This document shows, one piece after another, positions 19,731-28,680 of a stretch of 64,000 bases of DNA (position 1 is its first letter; every line of letters starts with the position of its first letter). The notes beneath the pieces are model-generated. The model did not search any database and was not told the origin of the DNA. It was given only the letters and a program-made list of their open reading frames with translations. Location: positions 868,001 to 932,000 of the forward strand of contig NZ_PYFW01000001.1 of the NCBI RefSeq assembly GCF_003020125.1. The letters are read 5' to 3'. The translations under genes were made by a program, and so were the position numbers. Source of the DNA: Bradyrhizobium sp. MOS003 (GTDB lineage Bacteria > Pseudomonadota > Alphaproteobacteria > Rhizobiales > Xanthobacteraceae).

Positions 19731-19894
19731 TGTCGTCCCGGACAAGCGCGCCCTAAGCGCGCGCCGATCCGGGACCCATAGCCACAGGGAGAAGTGTGGC
19801 GAAGACTTGGAGTCGGCAGCTCGTTTCATAACCTCTCCCTGTGGCTATGGGTCCCGGCCCCCCGTGCGCAATTGCGCACTAGGCCGGGACGACA
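19731..19894. repeat. large inverted-repeat intergenic element
   Basis: A 164-bp element with outer arms TGTCGTCCCGG and CCGGGACGACA and perfect 22-bp inner arms (19771-19792 against 19834-19855). It fills about half of the 390-bp gene-free stretch between the DapA-family gene and the SBP56 gene. Such GTCGTCCCGG-bounded elements are a common repeat class in Bradyrhizobium; the rest of the stretch (19895-20114) shows no recognisable gene and should hold the promoter of the next gene. Confidence 0.75.
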
Positions 19895-20114
19895 CGGAGG
19901 GTGAGGTGCGCGCTCGCCTCATCTCATCGGCCCATTTCGCCTGGAGGCGTCGAATTAGCGCGGTTCGGGCCGTTTCCCGCAGCCCTGCGATGAAGTAGGG
20001 TACGTTCGCCAACCAGGCCCCGCGGAGCATCTCGAGACATCGTGTAACACCTCTTCATAATGCCGTTATCCCGAGCCAGGTTGGCGCGAACCGACAGAAC
20101 AGGGAGGCAGTGCC

Positions 20115-21515
20115 ATGACGATGAGGCCGGATCCCACATTTCACGCATCGCCCCGGCTTGCGATGGAAGCACCTGCGGAGAACTTCGCCTACACGTTGCT
20201 GCTCAGTCCGGATTTCTCGAAGCCGGATGCTCTTGCGGTCATCGACGTCAAGCCGGGATCGCCGACCTACAGCCAGATCGTCCACACCGTGACGATGCCC
20301 AACAAGGGCGATGAGTTTCACCACTTCGGCTGGAATGCCTGCTCTTCCGCTCTGTCGCCGCTCACCGGCCATGCCTTCATCGAGCGGCGCTATCTCATCA
20401 TCCCCGGGCTGCGCTCCTCGCGGATCTACATCATCGATACCAAGCCCGATCCGACCAAGGCCAAGATCCACAAGATCATCGAGCCCGAGGAAGTCTTCAA
20501 GAAGACCGGCTACTCGCGGCCGCACACCATCCATTGCGGGCCGGACGGTATTTACGTGAGCACGCTGGGTGGCGGCGGCAAGGACGGCACCAACGGGCCT
20601 CCAGGCGTCTTCATCATGGATTGCGAGACGTTCGAGGTCCTTGGACGATGGGAGATCGACCGCGGTCCGCAGACGCTGCATTATGACTTCTGGTGGAATC
20701 TGCCGCGCGATTACATGGTGACGAGCGAATGGGCCTTGCCGCCGCAGTTCGAGAACGGGATCGTCCCGGAGGATCTGCTTGCGAATAAGTATGGCCATCG
20801 TCTCCATTTCTGGGATCTCCGCGCCCGGCGCAACGTGCAGACCATCGACCTTGGCGCCAATCATCAGATGGCGCTGGAGGTGCGGCCTGCGCACGATCCG
20901 GTTCGCGAATACGGCTTCGTGGGCATCGTGGTCGACACCACCAATCTCGAAGCATCGATCTGGACCTGGTGGCGCGAAGGCGGGAAATTCCATGCCGAGA
21001 AGACGGCAACGATCCCGCCCGAGCCTGCGCCAAAGGAGAAGCTCCCGCCGCTGCTGCAGGGATTTGGCGCCGTGCCGCCGCTGGTGACCGACATCGACCT
21101 GTCGATGGATGACCGGTTTCTCTATGTGTCGTGCTGGGGCACCGGTGAAATGCGCCAGTACGACGTCACCGATCCCAGAAAGCCGAAGCTTGCGGGCTCC
21201 GTCCACATCGGCGGCATCGCACGCCGTACAGCGCATCCGAATGGCAAGTCCTTTGCGGCCGGCCCGCAAATGGTCGAGATCAGCCGCGACGGCAGGCGGG
21301 TGTACTGGACCAATTCGCTCTATTCCACCTGGGACGACCAGTTCTATCCCGATGGGGTTCCGGGCGTGGAGGTCATGGCCAATGTCGGTCGCAACGGCGG
21401 CCTCGAGCTCGACAAGGACTATTTCGTGAGCTTCCCGGACGGCTATCGTGCGCACCAGATCAGGCTGGAGGGCGGCGATTGTTCGACGGACTCCTTTTGC
21501 TACCCGTCGGTCTAG
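20115..21515 (+). CDS. selenium-binding protein SBP56 / methanethiol oxidase
   Basis: Member of the SBP56 family, 466 residues, whose bacterial representatives include methanethiol oxidase (methanethiol plus oxygen and water to formaldehyde, hydrogen sulfide and hydrogen peroxide). The conserved block DEFHHFGWNACSSAL carries Cys76, the family's active-site/selenium-binding cysteine; SRPHTIHCGPDGIYVST, LHYDFWWNLPRDYMVTSEW and HQMALEVRPAHDP supply the histidines expected for the copper centre. No signal peptide is obvious. The start follows GGGAGGCAGTGCC. A membrane-protein gene overlaps its 3' end by 37 bases, so the two are translationally linked. Confidence 0.92.
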   Translation: MTMRPDPTFHASPRLAMEAPAENFAYTLLLSPDFSKPDALAVIDVKPGSPTYSQIVHTVTMPNKGDEFHHFGWNACSSALSPLTGHAFIERRYLIIPGLRSSRIYIIDTKPDPTKAKIHKIIEPEEVFKKTGYSRPHTIHCGPDGIYVSTLGGGGKDGTNGPPGVFIMDCETFEVLGRWEIDRGPQTLHYDFWWNLPRDYMVTSEWALPPQFENGIVPEDLLANKYGHRLHFWDLRARRNVQTIDLGANHQMALEVRPAHDPVREYGFVGIVVDTTNLEASIWTWWREGGKFHAEKTATIPPEPAPKEKLPPLLQGFGAVPPLVTDIDLSMDDRFLYVSCWGTGEMRQYDVTDPRKPKLAGSVHIGGIARRTAHPNGKSFAAGPQMVEISRDGRRVYWTNSLYSTWDDQFYPDGVPGVEVMANVGRNGGLELDKDYFVSFPDGYRAHQIRLEGGDCSTDSFCYPSV

Positions 21516-22192
21516 ATGGTGGGCACGCGAGCCCGGCGCTTGGCTGGCTGTGGCTCGCTCTTGTTGCGAGCGGCCTCTATCACGGAGTCAATCCGGGGAT
21601 GGGATGGCCGCTCGCCGTTTCGGCCGGACTCATGGACAAGAACCCGCGCGCGCTCTTTCGTGCGTTGTGGGCCCTGTCGTCCGGGCATCTCCTGGCAACA
21701 TTTCTCGTGCTGCTGCCATTCGCGTTCCTGCTCGTGCTGGCCGAGTGGCAGCGTTCGATCCAGACAGGCGCGAGCCTTCTCGTCATCGGCTTCGGCGTTT
21801 ATCGACTGATCGCGCAGCGTCATCCCCGCACGCTGGCACGAATTCCGCCGACGCAATTGGCGCTCTGGTCATTTGCCGTCGCCATTGCTCACGGCGCCGC
21901 CTTGATGCTCGTGCCGATCTATCTCGGGCTCTGCCAGGCCTTCGAATTCGATGCCGGCCATGAGGCGGCGGGCGCGCTGATGAAGACAAGTCTCGGGATG
22001 GCGGTGCTGGTGTCCCTGGTGCACGTTGCCGCCATGGTCGGCGCCGGCGGATGTCTGGCGTGGCTGGTCTACCGCCATCTTGGATTGAGGTTCGTCTCGC
22101 GAAGCTGGTTCAATCTGGATGCAGTCTGGGCGGCCAGCCTCGTTCTGGTTGGCGCGGTGGCGCTCGCCTTGAATCTTGCGAGCTGGCGCTGA
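21479..22192 (+). CDS. polytopic membrane protein cotranscribed with SBP56
   Basis: Protein of about 237 residues with six hydrophobic segments, unrecognised as to family. The frame opens with TTG at 21479 (another TTG at 21497); the first ATG, at 21599, would remove part of the first helix (LGWLWLALVASGLYHG), so a TTG start is likely. Histidines at helix edges (LYHGVNPGMGWP, SSGHLLATFLVL, AIAHGAALMLVP, LVHVAAMVG) would be compatible with metal or haem binding. Its overlap with the SBP56 gene suggests a linked role, perhaps copper handling, electron transfer or transport for methanethiol oxidation; this is inference from position. Confidence 0.65.
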   Translation: MFDGLLLLPVGLDGGHASPALGWLWLALVASGLYHGVNPGMGWPLAVSAGLMDKNPRALFRALWALSSGHLLATFLVLLPFAFLLVLAEWQRSIQTGASLLVIGFGVYRLIAQRHPRTLARIPPTQLALWSFAVAIAHGAALMLVPIYLGLCQAFEFDAGHEAAGALMKTSLGMAVLVSLVHVAAMVGAGGCLAWLVYRHLGLRFVSRSWFNLDAVWAASLVLVGAVALALNLASWR

Positions 22193-22195
22193 GGT

Positions 22196-22894
22196 CTATC
22201 GCGCCAGAGGCCACTCGTCGACGATGTGGAATCTTGCCGACGCGTCGTCCTGCCGAAACAGCGCGATGCGGTCGATCGTCAGCGTCCCGATCCCCAGCGT
22301 CGCAAATCTCGCCCGCAGCATCTCCAGAATCGGCCCGCGCCGCTCCGCCTCCAGCCGTCCCGTCAGCGTCATGTGGAAGCGGAATTCTTCCATCACGTAG
22401 GGATAGCCCCAGCGGTCGAGATAATCGCGCTGCCGCTCGCTCAGCTTCTCGGGCCTGCGTCGCGCGCGATCTTCCGCCGACAGTGCGGCGCGAAACGAAT
22501 CGAAGTCGCGAACGCAGTCCGCGGCGAGGCGCTGGAGCGCATCGACCGGCTCGGCCGGAATGACGGCGATGAAGCCGCTTATGGAATCGACGACAGGGCG
22601 GATCACGGGAAGTGGCCGCGCCTTGCCGGCGAATACCGCGCAGGCGGCCATCAGCTCCGCTTCGGTCCTGCCTGAGGCGAGGGCCATCGGCGCCTTCAGC
22701 GTGGCGTGAAAGCCGTATTTGCGGGGATCGGCGCTGATGTCGCGCCAGTCCGGCGCGACATGCAGTGCATCGTGCGGGAACGGCAATTCGTTGCCGGTGT
22801 AGACATCATAGCCGAGCAGCTCGGCGCCGAAACGGGAGAGCGCGGCGTCGCTGCCTGCGGCAAAATAGATCGCGTAGCGGGGAAAACCTGTCAT
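22196..22894 (-). CDS. DUF1045 phosphonate-metabolism protein (2H phosphoesterase)
   Basis: Protein of 232 residues of the DUF1045 family, found in phosphonate operons. Two H-x-T/S motifs, FHATLK near residue 63 and FHMTLT near 173, mark the 2H phosphoesterase fold, whose members hydrolyse cyclic nucleotide-type phosphodiesters. In C-P lyase pathways the product 5-phosphoribosyl 1,2-cyclic phosphate must be opened; E. coli uses PhnP, absent here, so this protein may do that step. It is the last gene of a three-gene arm with phnM and a hexapeptide transferase, 18 bases after phnM. The exact reaction is inference. Confidence 0.85.
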   Translation of the reverse strand: MTGFPRYAIYFAAGSDAALSRFGAELLGYDVYTGNELPFPHDALHVAPDWRDISADPRKYGFHATLKAPMALASGRTEAELMAACAVFAGKARPLPVIRPVVDSISGFIAVIPAEPVDALQRLAADCVRDFDSFRAALSAEDRARRRPEKLSERQRDYLDRWGYPYVMEEFRFHMTLTGRLEAERRGPILEMLRARFATLGIGTLTIDRIALFRQDDASARFHIVDEWPLAR

Positions 22895-22912
22895 CGGCTC
22901 AGCATAACCACT

Positions 22913-24106
22913 TTAGGCCGCGACGACAGCCTCGCGCGGCGCTGCCACAGTACTCAGCAGCCGCGTCGCATCGGTGAGATGCACGAGCTTGCCGCCCGAG
23001 ATCACCGCGATCAGCCGTGGCCGCAGCTTCACGCTGTCGTCGACCAGCAGGATGTCGGCGCGACGGCCTTCCGCGAGCACGCCGCGATCGGCAAGGCCGG
23101 TGGCGCGCGCCGGGCCGGCCGAGACCAGGCTCCAGGCCTCGGTGAGCGGCAGCACGCCATCGGCGGCAAGCCGGAACGCGGCGAGCAGCTGAGCCGGATA
23201 ATAATAGTCCGACGCCAGCACCGAGCAGAGCCCCTTGGCGATCATGTCGGAGGCCTTGGTCCAGCCGGTGTGGCTGCCGCCGCGCACGACGTTCGGCGCG
23301 CCGTAGACGATGGCATCGCCGTGACTTGCGGCCGCCCGCGCGGTCTCCTCGTTGATCGGAAATTCCGCGATGCTGGCGCCGAGCTCGCGAAACTGCTGGC
23401 GCATCGCCGGCGTCGCATCGTCGTGCGAGAGCATCCGCACCTCGGCCGCGCGGGCTGCGGCGGCCAGCCGGGCAACCGAAGCCGGCACGTCGGCCGCGCG
23501 CGCAATCACGCGATCGACCAGCCGGTCGAAATCCTCGGCGGACAGCCCGGTGCGCTCCACCATGCGGTTGCGCTTGCGCGGCTTGGCCATGTCGGCGACC
23601 GTGCCGTCCATATGGTCGTTGAAGGCGAACAGGTCGATGCGGCCTTCCGAGAGCCACAGGCTGATCTCGCCTTCGGCGTCGAGATTGTAGGTCTCGTGCC
23701 GCAGATGGAAGCGGGTGTCGGCGGCGAATTGCGGGCGCTGGCGTTCGATCGCTTCCATCAGGCCGCGCGCATTGTCACTGCTGCGCAGGCCCGGTTCCCA
23801 GGAGCAGGTGGTGGCGTGAAACACCGTGGTGATGCCGTTGCTGATCGCCTGACGGTCGCTGTCGGCGAGCGCGACGTCGATCGGAAAGTCGACGCCGGCG
23901 CGCGGCATCATCTGCCGCTCGAAAGCATCGCCATGCAGATCGACGATGCCGGGCAGCACCAGCAGGTTGCGGGCATCGATCGCCAGCCGCGCCCGGCCAC
24001 GAGAGCCGCCAATCTCTGCAATATCCGTTCCGGAGACCAGCAGCGAGGTCTCGACGAGTTCGGCGCCGATCAGGGCCCGACCGCCTTCGAGGAAAATGTC
24101 TGTCAC
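22913..24106 (-). CDS. phnM: PhnM-type alpha-D-ribose 1-methylphosphonate 5-triphosphate diphosphatase (first copy)
   Basis: Amidohydrolase-fold enzyme of 397 residues that removes diphosphate from ribose 1-methylphosphonate 5-triphosphate to give the substrate of C-P lyase. Metal-ligand motifs are visible: [19 protein letters not shown] near 52-70, a central histidine in HLRHETYNL, and [23 protein letters not shown] is a PhnM hallmark. It differs clearly from the second copy at 34122-35285: here the first motif is [10 protein letters not shown], there ELHTDHLEAH. It overlaps the transferase gene start-to-stop by four bases and is followed by DUF1045. One of the two may act on a different phosphonate or ribosyl triphosphate. 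Confidence 0.88.
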   Translation of the reverse strand: MTDIFLEGGRALIGAELVETSLLVSGTDIAEIGGSRGRARLAIDARNLLVLPGIVDLHGDAFERQMMPRAGVDFPIDVALADSDRQAISNGITTVFHATTCSWEPGLRSSDNARGLMEAIERQRPQFAADTRFHLRHETYNLDAEGEISLWLSEGRIDLFAFNDHMDGTVADMAKPRKRNRMVERTGLSAEDFDRLVDRVIARAADVPASVARLAAAARAAEVRMLSHDDATPAMRQQFRELGASIAEFPINEETARAAASHGDAIVYGAPNVVRGGSHTGWTKASDMIAKGLCSVLASDYYYPAQLLAAFRLAADGVLPLTEAWSLVSAGPARATGLADRGVLAEGRRADILLVDDSVKLRPRLIAVISGGKLVHLTDATRLLSTVAAPREAVVAA

Positions 24107-24762
24107 GCGACCGCGCTTCGTTTGCTGGTTGAGGGACTTGTCCGTGCTTCGTATGTCGCAAGAAAATCTTCAATCCCGAGCTTGCGGAAATCGGGCAGCG
24201 CTTCGCGCAAATTGTCGTGATCCCAGTCCCACCAGGCGAGCTTGGCAAGCCGCCCGGCGATCTCTTCCGAAAACCGCCGCCGCACGATGCGGGCCGGATT
24301 GCCGGCGACGATGGTATAGGCCGGCACGTCCTTGGTGACGATGGCGCCGGCCGCGATCACCGCGCCGGTGCCGATGTTGCGGCCCGGCAGCACGATCGCA
24401 CCGTGCCCGATCCAAACGTCGTGGCCGATATGGACGTGATGTTGGCGTCGCCAGTCGAAGAACTCGGCATCGTCGCTCTCGCCTTCGAAATAGGCGCTGG
24501 AGCGATAGGTGAAATGCGCCTGGGTGGCGCGGTGCATCGGATGATTGCCGGGATTGATGCGCGTCATCGCCGCGATCGAGCAGAACTTTCCGATGGTCGT
24601 GTAGGTGATCTGGGAATCGTTCACGACATAGGAGTAATCGCCCATCGCGACATCGTGCAGGATCGTGCGGGCGCCGACCTCGGTATAGGCGCCGAGCCTG
24701 GCCTCGTGCAGCTTGGCGGAGGGGTCGATGGTCGGCTGAACCGAGAGAGCTTTGGCGGCCAT
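24103..24762 (-). CDS. hexapeptide-repeat acyltransferase of phosphonate cluster
   Basis: Left-handed beta-helix transferase of 219 residues related to the xenobiotic/chloramphenicol acetyltransferase group, of the subfamily linked to phosphonate metabolism. Hexapeptide stretches include [20 protein letters not shown] and [20 protein letters not shown], ending [12 protein letters not shown]; the catalytic-type histidine region is [15 protein letters not shown]. It may N-acetylate aminoalkylphosphonates before C-P cleavage, as PhnO does in E. coli; that role is inferred. Start at 24762 ([10 protein letters not shown]) marks the beginning of the domain; the frame extends further but without conserved sequence. 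First gene of the leftward arm, behind a Pho-box candidate. Confidence 0.85.
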   Translation of the reverse strand: MAAKALSVQPTIDPSAKLHEARLGAYTEVGARTILHDVAMGDYSYVVNDSQITYTTIGKFCSIAAMTRINPGNHPMHRATQAHFTYRSSAYFEGESDDAEFFDWRRQHHVHIGHDVWIGHGAIVLPGRNIGTGAVIAAGAIVTKDVPAYTIVAGNPARIVRRRFSEEIAGRLAKLAWWDWDHDNLREALPDFRKLGIEDFLATYEARTSPSTSKRSAVA

Positions 24763-24808
24763 GTTGCATCCGAGGCGCGAGGGCGGGCGTTCCTCTTCGA
24801 GCGGCTTG

Positions 24809-24837
24809 ATGACGATGTCATGACATGACGATGACAG
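24809..24837 (-). promoter_or_regulatory. Pho box for leftward phosphonate arm
   Basis: On the minus strand CTGTCAT-CGTC-ATGTCAT (24837-24820) differs from the PhoB consensus CTGTCATNNNNCTGTCAT at a single defined base, and a third unit TCGTCAT follows in 11-bp phase (24815-24809). It lies about 50 bp before the transferase start codon. Confidence 0.65.
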
Positions 24838-24864
24838 GGAATGACGTGTGGAGGATCGCCGCAC

Positions 24865-24893
24865 TGCAATGCCGGTGTCACACAAGTGTCAAG
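24865..24893 (+). promoter_or_regulatory. Pho box for phnCDE
   Basis: Three 7-bp units in 11-bp phase on the plus strand: CTGCAAT (24865), GTGTCAC (24876) and GTGTCAA (24887). Each keeps five of the seven bases of the PhoB half-site CTGTCAT. The array ends 42 bp before the phnC ATG. Confidence 0.5.
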
Positions 24894-24935
24894 CGCCGGC
24901 GTTAGCGGTGGACCCCAGCTAATCTGGAGCCCTGC

Positions 24936-25745
24936 ATGCTGGTGGTGGAAGGTCTGACGTGTCGCTTCGGCGCGAAAGCCGCGGTGGACGACGCTTCATT
25001 TCAAATTTCCCCCGGCGGTTTCGTCGGTGTGATCGGGCGCTCCGGCGCCGGCAAGTCGACCATGCTGCGCATGATCAATCGTCTCGCGACGCCGACGCAG
25101 GGCCGCATCCTGTTCGACGGCATCGACGTCACCGCGCTGCGGGGCAAGGAATTGCGGCAGTGGCGGGCGCGTTCCGCCATGATCTTCCAGCAGTTCAACT
25201 TGGTCGGCCGGCTCGATGTGCTCACCAACGTCCTGATGGGGCGCCTTGCGACGATGCCGGCCTGGCGCTCGCTGTCGCAGACTTGGCCGGAGCAGGACAA
25301 GGCGCTGGCGATGTCCGCGCTCGAGCAGTTCGACATCGCTTCGCTCGCCGCCCAGCGCGCCGACCAGCTCTCCGGCGGCCAGCAACAGCGCGTCGCGATC
25401 GCGCGCGCACTCGTGCAGCAGCCCGACATCATCCTCGCCGACGAGCCGATCGCATCGCTCGATCCGCGCAACACCAAGATCGTGATGGATGCGCTGCTGC
25501 GCATCAACAAGCATTTCGGCATCACCGTGCTCTGCAATCTGCATTCGCTCGATCTCGCCCGCAGCTATTGCGACCGCCTGATCGGCATGGCGCAGGGCCG
25601 CGTGGTGTTCGACGGCGCGCCGGCCGAGCTGACCGACCACGTCGCGCGCGAGCTCTACGATCTCGAAGCCGCGGACGTCATGGGTGGCGCGCCCGTACCG
25701 ACGCCCGAGGGCATTCCCGAGCTTGGAACGGCGGCCGCCGCCTGA
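24936..25745 (+). CDS. phnC: phosphonate ABC transporter ATP-binding protein
   Basis: ATPase subunit of the phosphonate importer PhnCDE, 269 residues. Walker A is GRSGAGKST (34-42), the ABC signature [15 protein letters not shown] begins near 146, Walker B is [13 protein letters not shown] near 170, and the switch histidine is in CNLHSLDLA. Length and motifs fit the PhnC branch of the phosphate/phosphonate family. It powers uptake through the two PhnE permeases encoded downstream with binding protein PhnD. First gene of the rightward arm, behind a Pho-box array, so expression under phosphate starvation is expected. Confidence 0.95.
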   Translation: MLVVEGLTCRFGAKAAVDDASFQISPGGFVGVIGRSGAGKSTMLRMINRLATPTQGRILFDGIDVTALRGKELRQWRARSAMIFQQFNLVGRLDVLTNVLMGRLATMPAWRSLSQTWPEQDKALAMSALEQFDIASLAAQRADQLSGGQQQRVAIARALVQQPDIILADEPIASLDPRNTKIVMDALLRINKHFGITVLCNLHSLDLARSYCDRLIGMAQGRVVFDGAPAELTDHVARELYDLEAADVMGGAPVPTPEGIPELGTAAAA

Positions 25746-25805
25746 GCCCGCCAACCGTTTAGTTGCAGTTTTGCGTCAACCGACCCAACCGATGAAGAGG
25801 GTATC

Positions 25806-26741
25806 ATGATCACTCGCAGATTGATTCTTGCCGGCGCTGCCGCGCTCGCGTTCACCTCGTCGGCTTTCGCCGAAGACTGGAAGACGAAATATCCCGAGCT
25901 GACGTTCGCCGTCGTGCCGGCCGAGAACGCCTCCGGCGTCACCGAGCGCTGGGCGCCGTTCGTGAGCTATCTCTCCAAGGAGCTGGGCGTGAAGGTCACG
26001 CTGCGCATCGCCAACGACTACGCCGCGGTCATCGAGGGCCAGCGCGCCGGCAACATCCATATTGCCAGCTACGGCTCGGCCTCGTTCGCCCGCGCCCGCC
26101 TGACCGGCGTCAAGACCGACGCCTTCGCCAACGACATCAACGCCGACGGCTCGACCGGCTATTATTCGGTGTTCTTCGTCAAGGCGAACAGCGCCTACAA
26201 GAGCATCGACCAGCTCAAGGGCAAGAATCTCGGCCTTGTCGACCCGAACTCGACCTCGGGCAACAACGTGCCGCGCTTCGAGCTCGACAAGATGGGCATC
26301 CACGATGCCGAGGGCTATTTCAGCAAGGTTGTCTTCACCGGCAGCCACGAGAACGCAATGCTGGCGCTGTCGCAGGGCACGGTCGACGTTGCCGCCAACC
26401 AGTGGACCAGCGACGGCGATTCCACGCTGGCGCAGATGCTGACCAAGGGCATGCTGAAGAATGCCGATGGCTCGGCGATGAAGAAGGACGACTTCCGCAT
26501 CGTCCACAAGTCGGCGCCGATCATCAACGGCCCCTACGCCTACAATGCCGACCTGCCGGAAGAGGCCAAGGCAGCGATCGCCAAGGCGTTCTTCGACGCC
26601 CCTGCCAAGGACAAGGCCGCGTTCGACCGGCTCTCCGACGGCCAGAAGAAGGGCTTTCATCCCGCCACCACCAAGGACTGGGATGGCACGATCGAGCTGA
26701 TCAAGTTCGTCGACGCGTTGCGTAAAAAGAAGGCGTCCTGA
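25806..26741 (+). CDS. phnD: phosphonate ABC transporter substrate-binding protein
   Basis: Periplasmic phosphonate-binding protein, 311 residues, with a signal peptide (MITRR start, hydrophobic core, cleavage after SAFA near residue 22). Family blocks: VVPAENASGVTERWAPFVSY, DPNSTSGNNVPRFELDKMG and the phosphonate-contact type segment FTGSHENAMLALSQGTVDVA. Delivers alkylphosphonates to PhnE. It lies 60 bases after phnC and is followed by a strong intrinsic terminator, an arrangement that would let phnD be made in excess over the permeases, as is usual for binding proteins. Confidence 0.95.
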   Translation: MITRRLILAGAAALAFTSSAFAEDWKTKYPELTFAVVPAENASGVTERWAPFVSYLSKELGVKVTLRIANDYAAVIEGQRAGNIHIASYGSASFARARLTGVKTDAFANDINADGSTGYYSVFFVKANSAYKSIDQLKGKNLGLVDPNSTSGNNVPRFELDKMGIHDAEGYFSKVVFTGSHENAMLALSQGTVDVAANQWTSDGDSTLAQMLTKGMLKNADGSAMKKDDFRIVHKSAPIINGPYAYNADLPEEAKAAIAKAFFDAPAKDKAAFDRLSDGQKKGFHPATTKDWDGTIELIKFVDALRKKKAS

Positions 26742-26761
26742 GTTTCGGGACGAGGCACCTG

Positions 26762-26792
26762 GAGCCGGGTCGATGGACCCGGCTCTTTCTTT
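26762..26792 (+). terminator. intrinsic terminator between phnD and phnE
   Basis: A perfect 10-bp GC-rich stem (GAGCCGGGTC and its complement) with a GATG loop is followed at once by TTTCTTT. It lies inside the phn transport operon, 20 bases after phnD, so it should act as a partial terminator or as a 3' end protecting phnC-phnD mRNA. Confidence 0.8.
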
Positions 26793-26814
26793 GACGGGAA
26801 CCCTTCTCAGGCCG

Positions 26815-27699
26815 ATGACAACAGCGGTTTCGATCCTCCCCGAGCAGCAGCTTGCCGTGCTCAACGCCGCCTATCGCCAGGCGGTCGCGCGGCGGCGGCT
26901 TCGCGTTTTGGTCGGGGCCGCGATCTTTGCCGCGGCGCTGCTTCTCGCGGCAATCGGCGCGGAAGTGAATCTGCGCACGCTCTTCACCTATTTCGGCAAC
27001 TTCCTCAGCTATTTCGACCGTATCTTCACGCTGGAGAACGGCCAGCGCGTCTGGACCGATGCCGGCGAGTGGTTCTGGGGCTGGCGCAAATGGCTGAGGA
27101 TGCTCGGCGAGACGCTGCTGATCTCCTATGTCGGCACGCTGATCGGCGCGACCCTGGCATTTTGCCTGAACTTCTTCGCGGCCGAAAATACCTCGCCCGC
27201 ACCGTGGCTGGGTTTCGTCGTCCGGCGCCTGCTCGAATTCGCCCGTACGGTTCCGGGCATCGTCTTCGCGCTGATCTTCGTGATCGCCTTCGGGCTCGGA
27301 CCGATGGCCGGCGTGCTGGCGATCGCGATCCACTCCACCGGTGCGCTCGGCAAGCTGTTATCGGAAATCGTCGAGAATGCTGACATGAAGCCGGTCGAGG
27401 GTATCCGTTCGACCGGCGCGAGCTGGCTGTCCTGCATGCGCTTCGCAATCGTGCCGCAGGTGACCGCGGGCTATGCCAGCTACGCGCTGCTACGCTTCGA
27501 GATCAACGTCCGCGAAGCCTCCGTGATGGGCTTCGTCGGTGCTGGCGGCATCGGCCAGGAGCTCGTCGTTGCGATCCGCAAGTTCTACTACTCCGACGTC
27601 AGCGCGATCCTGTTGACCATCATCGTCACCGTGTTCATCATCGACATCAGCACCGGCTGGCTGCGCGGTCGCCTGTTCGGCAGGGAGGCCCGGACGTGA
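26815..27699 (+). CDS. phnE: phosphonate ABC transporter permease (first)
   Basis: Inner-membrane permease of 294 residues with about six helices and the binding-protein-dependent transport signature around EIVENADMKPVEGIRSTGAS, the loop that contacts PhnC. The ATG at 26815 is chosen; an in-frame ATG at 26773 lies in the loop of the terminator hairpin and is unlikely to be used. The gene overlaps the second permease gene by four bases, so the two are probably made together as a heterodimer. Confidence 0.93.
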   Translation: MTTAVSILPEQQLAVLNAAYRQAVARRRLRVLVGAAIFAAALLLAAIGAEVNLRTLFTYFGNFLSYFDRIFTLENGQRVWTDAGEWFWGWRKWLRMLGETLLISYVGTLIGATLAFCLNFFAAENTSPAPWLGFVVRRLLEFARTVPGIVFALIFVIAFGLGPMAGVLAIAIHSTGALGKLLSEIVENADMKPVEGIRSTGASWLSCMRFAIVPQVTAGYASYALLRFEINVREASVMGFVGAGGIGQELVVAIRKFYYSDVSAILLTIIVTVFIIDISTGWLRGRLFGREART

Positions 27700-28544
27700 C
27701 CAAGCCGCAAGCCGTCGATACGCGAGAGCTTCGCGCACGCTACCCCGATGTGTTCGATCGGCCGGCCTCGGCGCGGCTGGCCACACCGGCGATGATCATC
27801 GCAGCGTTCGCGATTCTCGTGTACGGCCTGGTCGACCTCGACTTCTCGCCGTCGCGCTTCTTCGCCGGTCTAAGCCAGCTCGGCTGGATCACCTTGATGA
27901 TGATCCCGCCTGATCCAGGCTCGTCACTGCCGGTCTATCTGAAAGCGCTCGGCGAGACGCTGTCGATCGCGCTGCTCGGCACCACGCTCGCGGCTGTCTT
28001 CGCGTTGCCGGTCAGCCTGCTGGCCGCGCGCAACGTGGTGCCGTCGAAGCTGCTGCGCTTTCCTGTCCGGCGCTTCCTGGATTCGATCCGCGGCGTCGAT
28101 ACGCTGATCTGGGCACTGGTGTGGATCAACGTCGTCGGGCTCGGCCCGTTCGCCGGCGTGCTCGCCATCGCGGTGTCGGATTTCGGCGCCTTCGGCAAGC
28201 TGTTCTCCGAGGCGATCGAGGGCGCCGACCAGAAGCAGGTCGAAGGCATCCGCGCTTCCGGCGGCAGTGCGCTGCACGAGATCCGCTTCGGCCTGCTGCC
28301 ACAGGTGCTCCCTGTCATCGCCGGCCAGGTGCTTTATTTCATCGAATCCAACACCCGCTCGGCCACTATCATCGGCATCGTCGGCGCCGGCGGCATCGGC
28401 CTTCAGCTGGCCGAGCAGATCCGCGTGCTGGAATGGCAGAAAGTGTCGTTCCTGATCCTGATGACCCTGGTCGCGGTCGCCGCGATCGATTTCATCTCGG
28501 GCAAGCTCCGCTTTGCGATCATTGGGCGCAGGGCGGTCGCCTGA
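27696..28544 (+). CDS. phnE: phosphonate ABC transporter permease (second)
   Basis: Second PhnE permease, 282 residues, GTG start overlapping the stop of the first permease gene (GTGA). It repeats the same signature loop, EAIEGADQKQVEGIRASGGS, and the motif GIVGAGGIGLQLAEQIR. Two different PhnE subunits are common in rhizobial phosphonate importers and would form a heterodimeric channel with PhnC. A dispersed repeat follows the gene and separates it from the convergent phnF. Confidence 0.93.
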   Translation: MTKPQAVDTRELRARYPDVFDRPASARLATPAMIIAAFAILVYGLVDLDFSPSRFFAGLSQLGWITLMMIPPDPGSSLPVYLKALGETLSIALLGTTLAAVFALPVSLLAARNVVPSKLLRFPVRRFLDSIRGVDTLIWALVWINVVGLGPFAGVLAIAVSDFGAFGKLFSEAIEGADQKQVEGIRASGGSALHEIRFGLLPQVLPVIAGQVLYFIESNTRSATIIGIVGAGGIGLQLAEQIRVLEWQKVSFLILMTLVAVAAIDFISGKLRFAIIGRRAVA

Positions 28545-28562
28545 TCGACGGTGCCGTAGTGC

Positions 28563-28655
28563 CGTAGGGTGGGCAAAGCGCAGCGTGCCCACGAATTTTC
28601 TCCGACATGATAAAGATCCTGGGCACGGCGCAAGTGCGCCTTTGCCCACCCTACG
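28563..28655. repeat. GTAGGGTGGGCAAAG inverted repeat
   Basis: Perfect 16-bp outer arms (28563-28578 and 28640-28655) around an imperfect inner hairpin, lying between the convergent ends of phnE and phnF. This sequence type is a widespread intergenic repeat; here it may also end transcription from both sides. Confidence 0.7.
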
Positions 28656-28680
28656 GGACCGGTGTCGCCGAGCGAGTGCC

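Noticed and set aside
22706..24220. Plus-strand open frame of about 500 codons
   Set aside because: Lies opposite phnM and DUF1045, whose motifs and spacing are clear; the frame has no recognisable domain.
26773..26814. Earlier ATG for the first phnE
   Set aside because: It lies in the loop of a strong terminator hairpin, and the added residues are not membrane or domain sequence.
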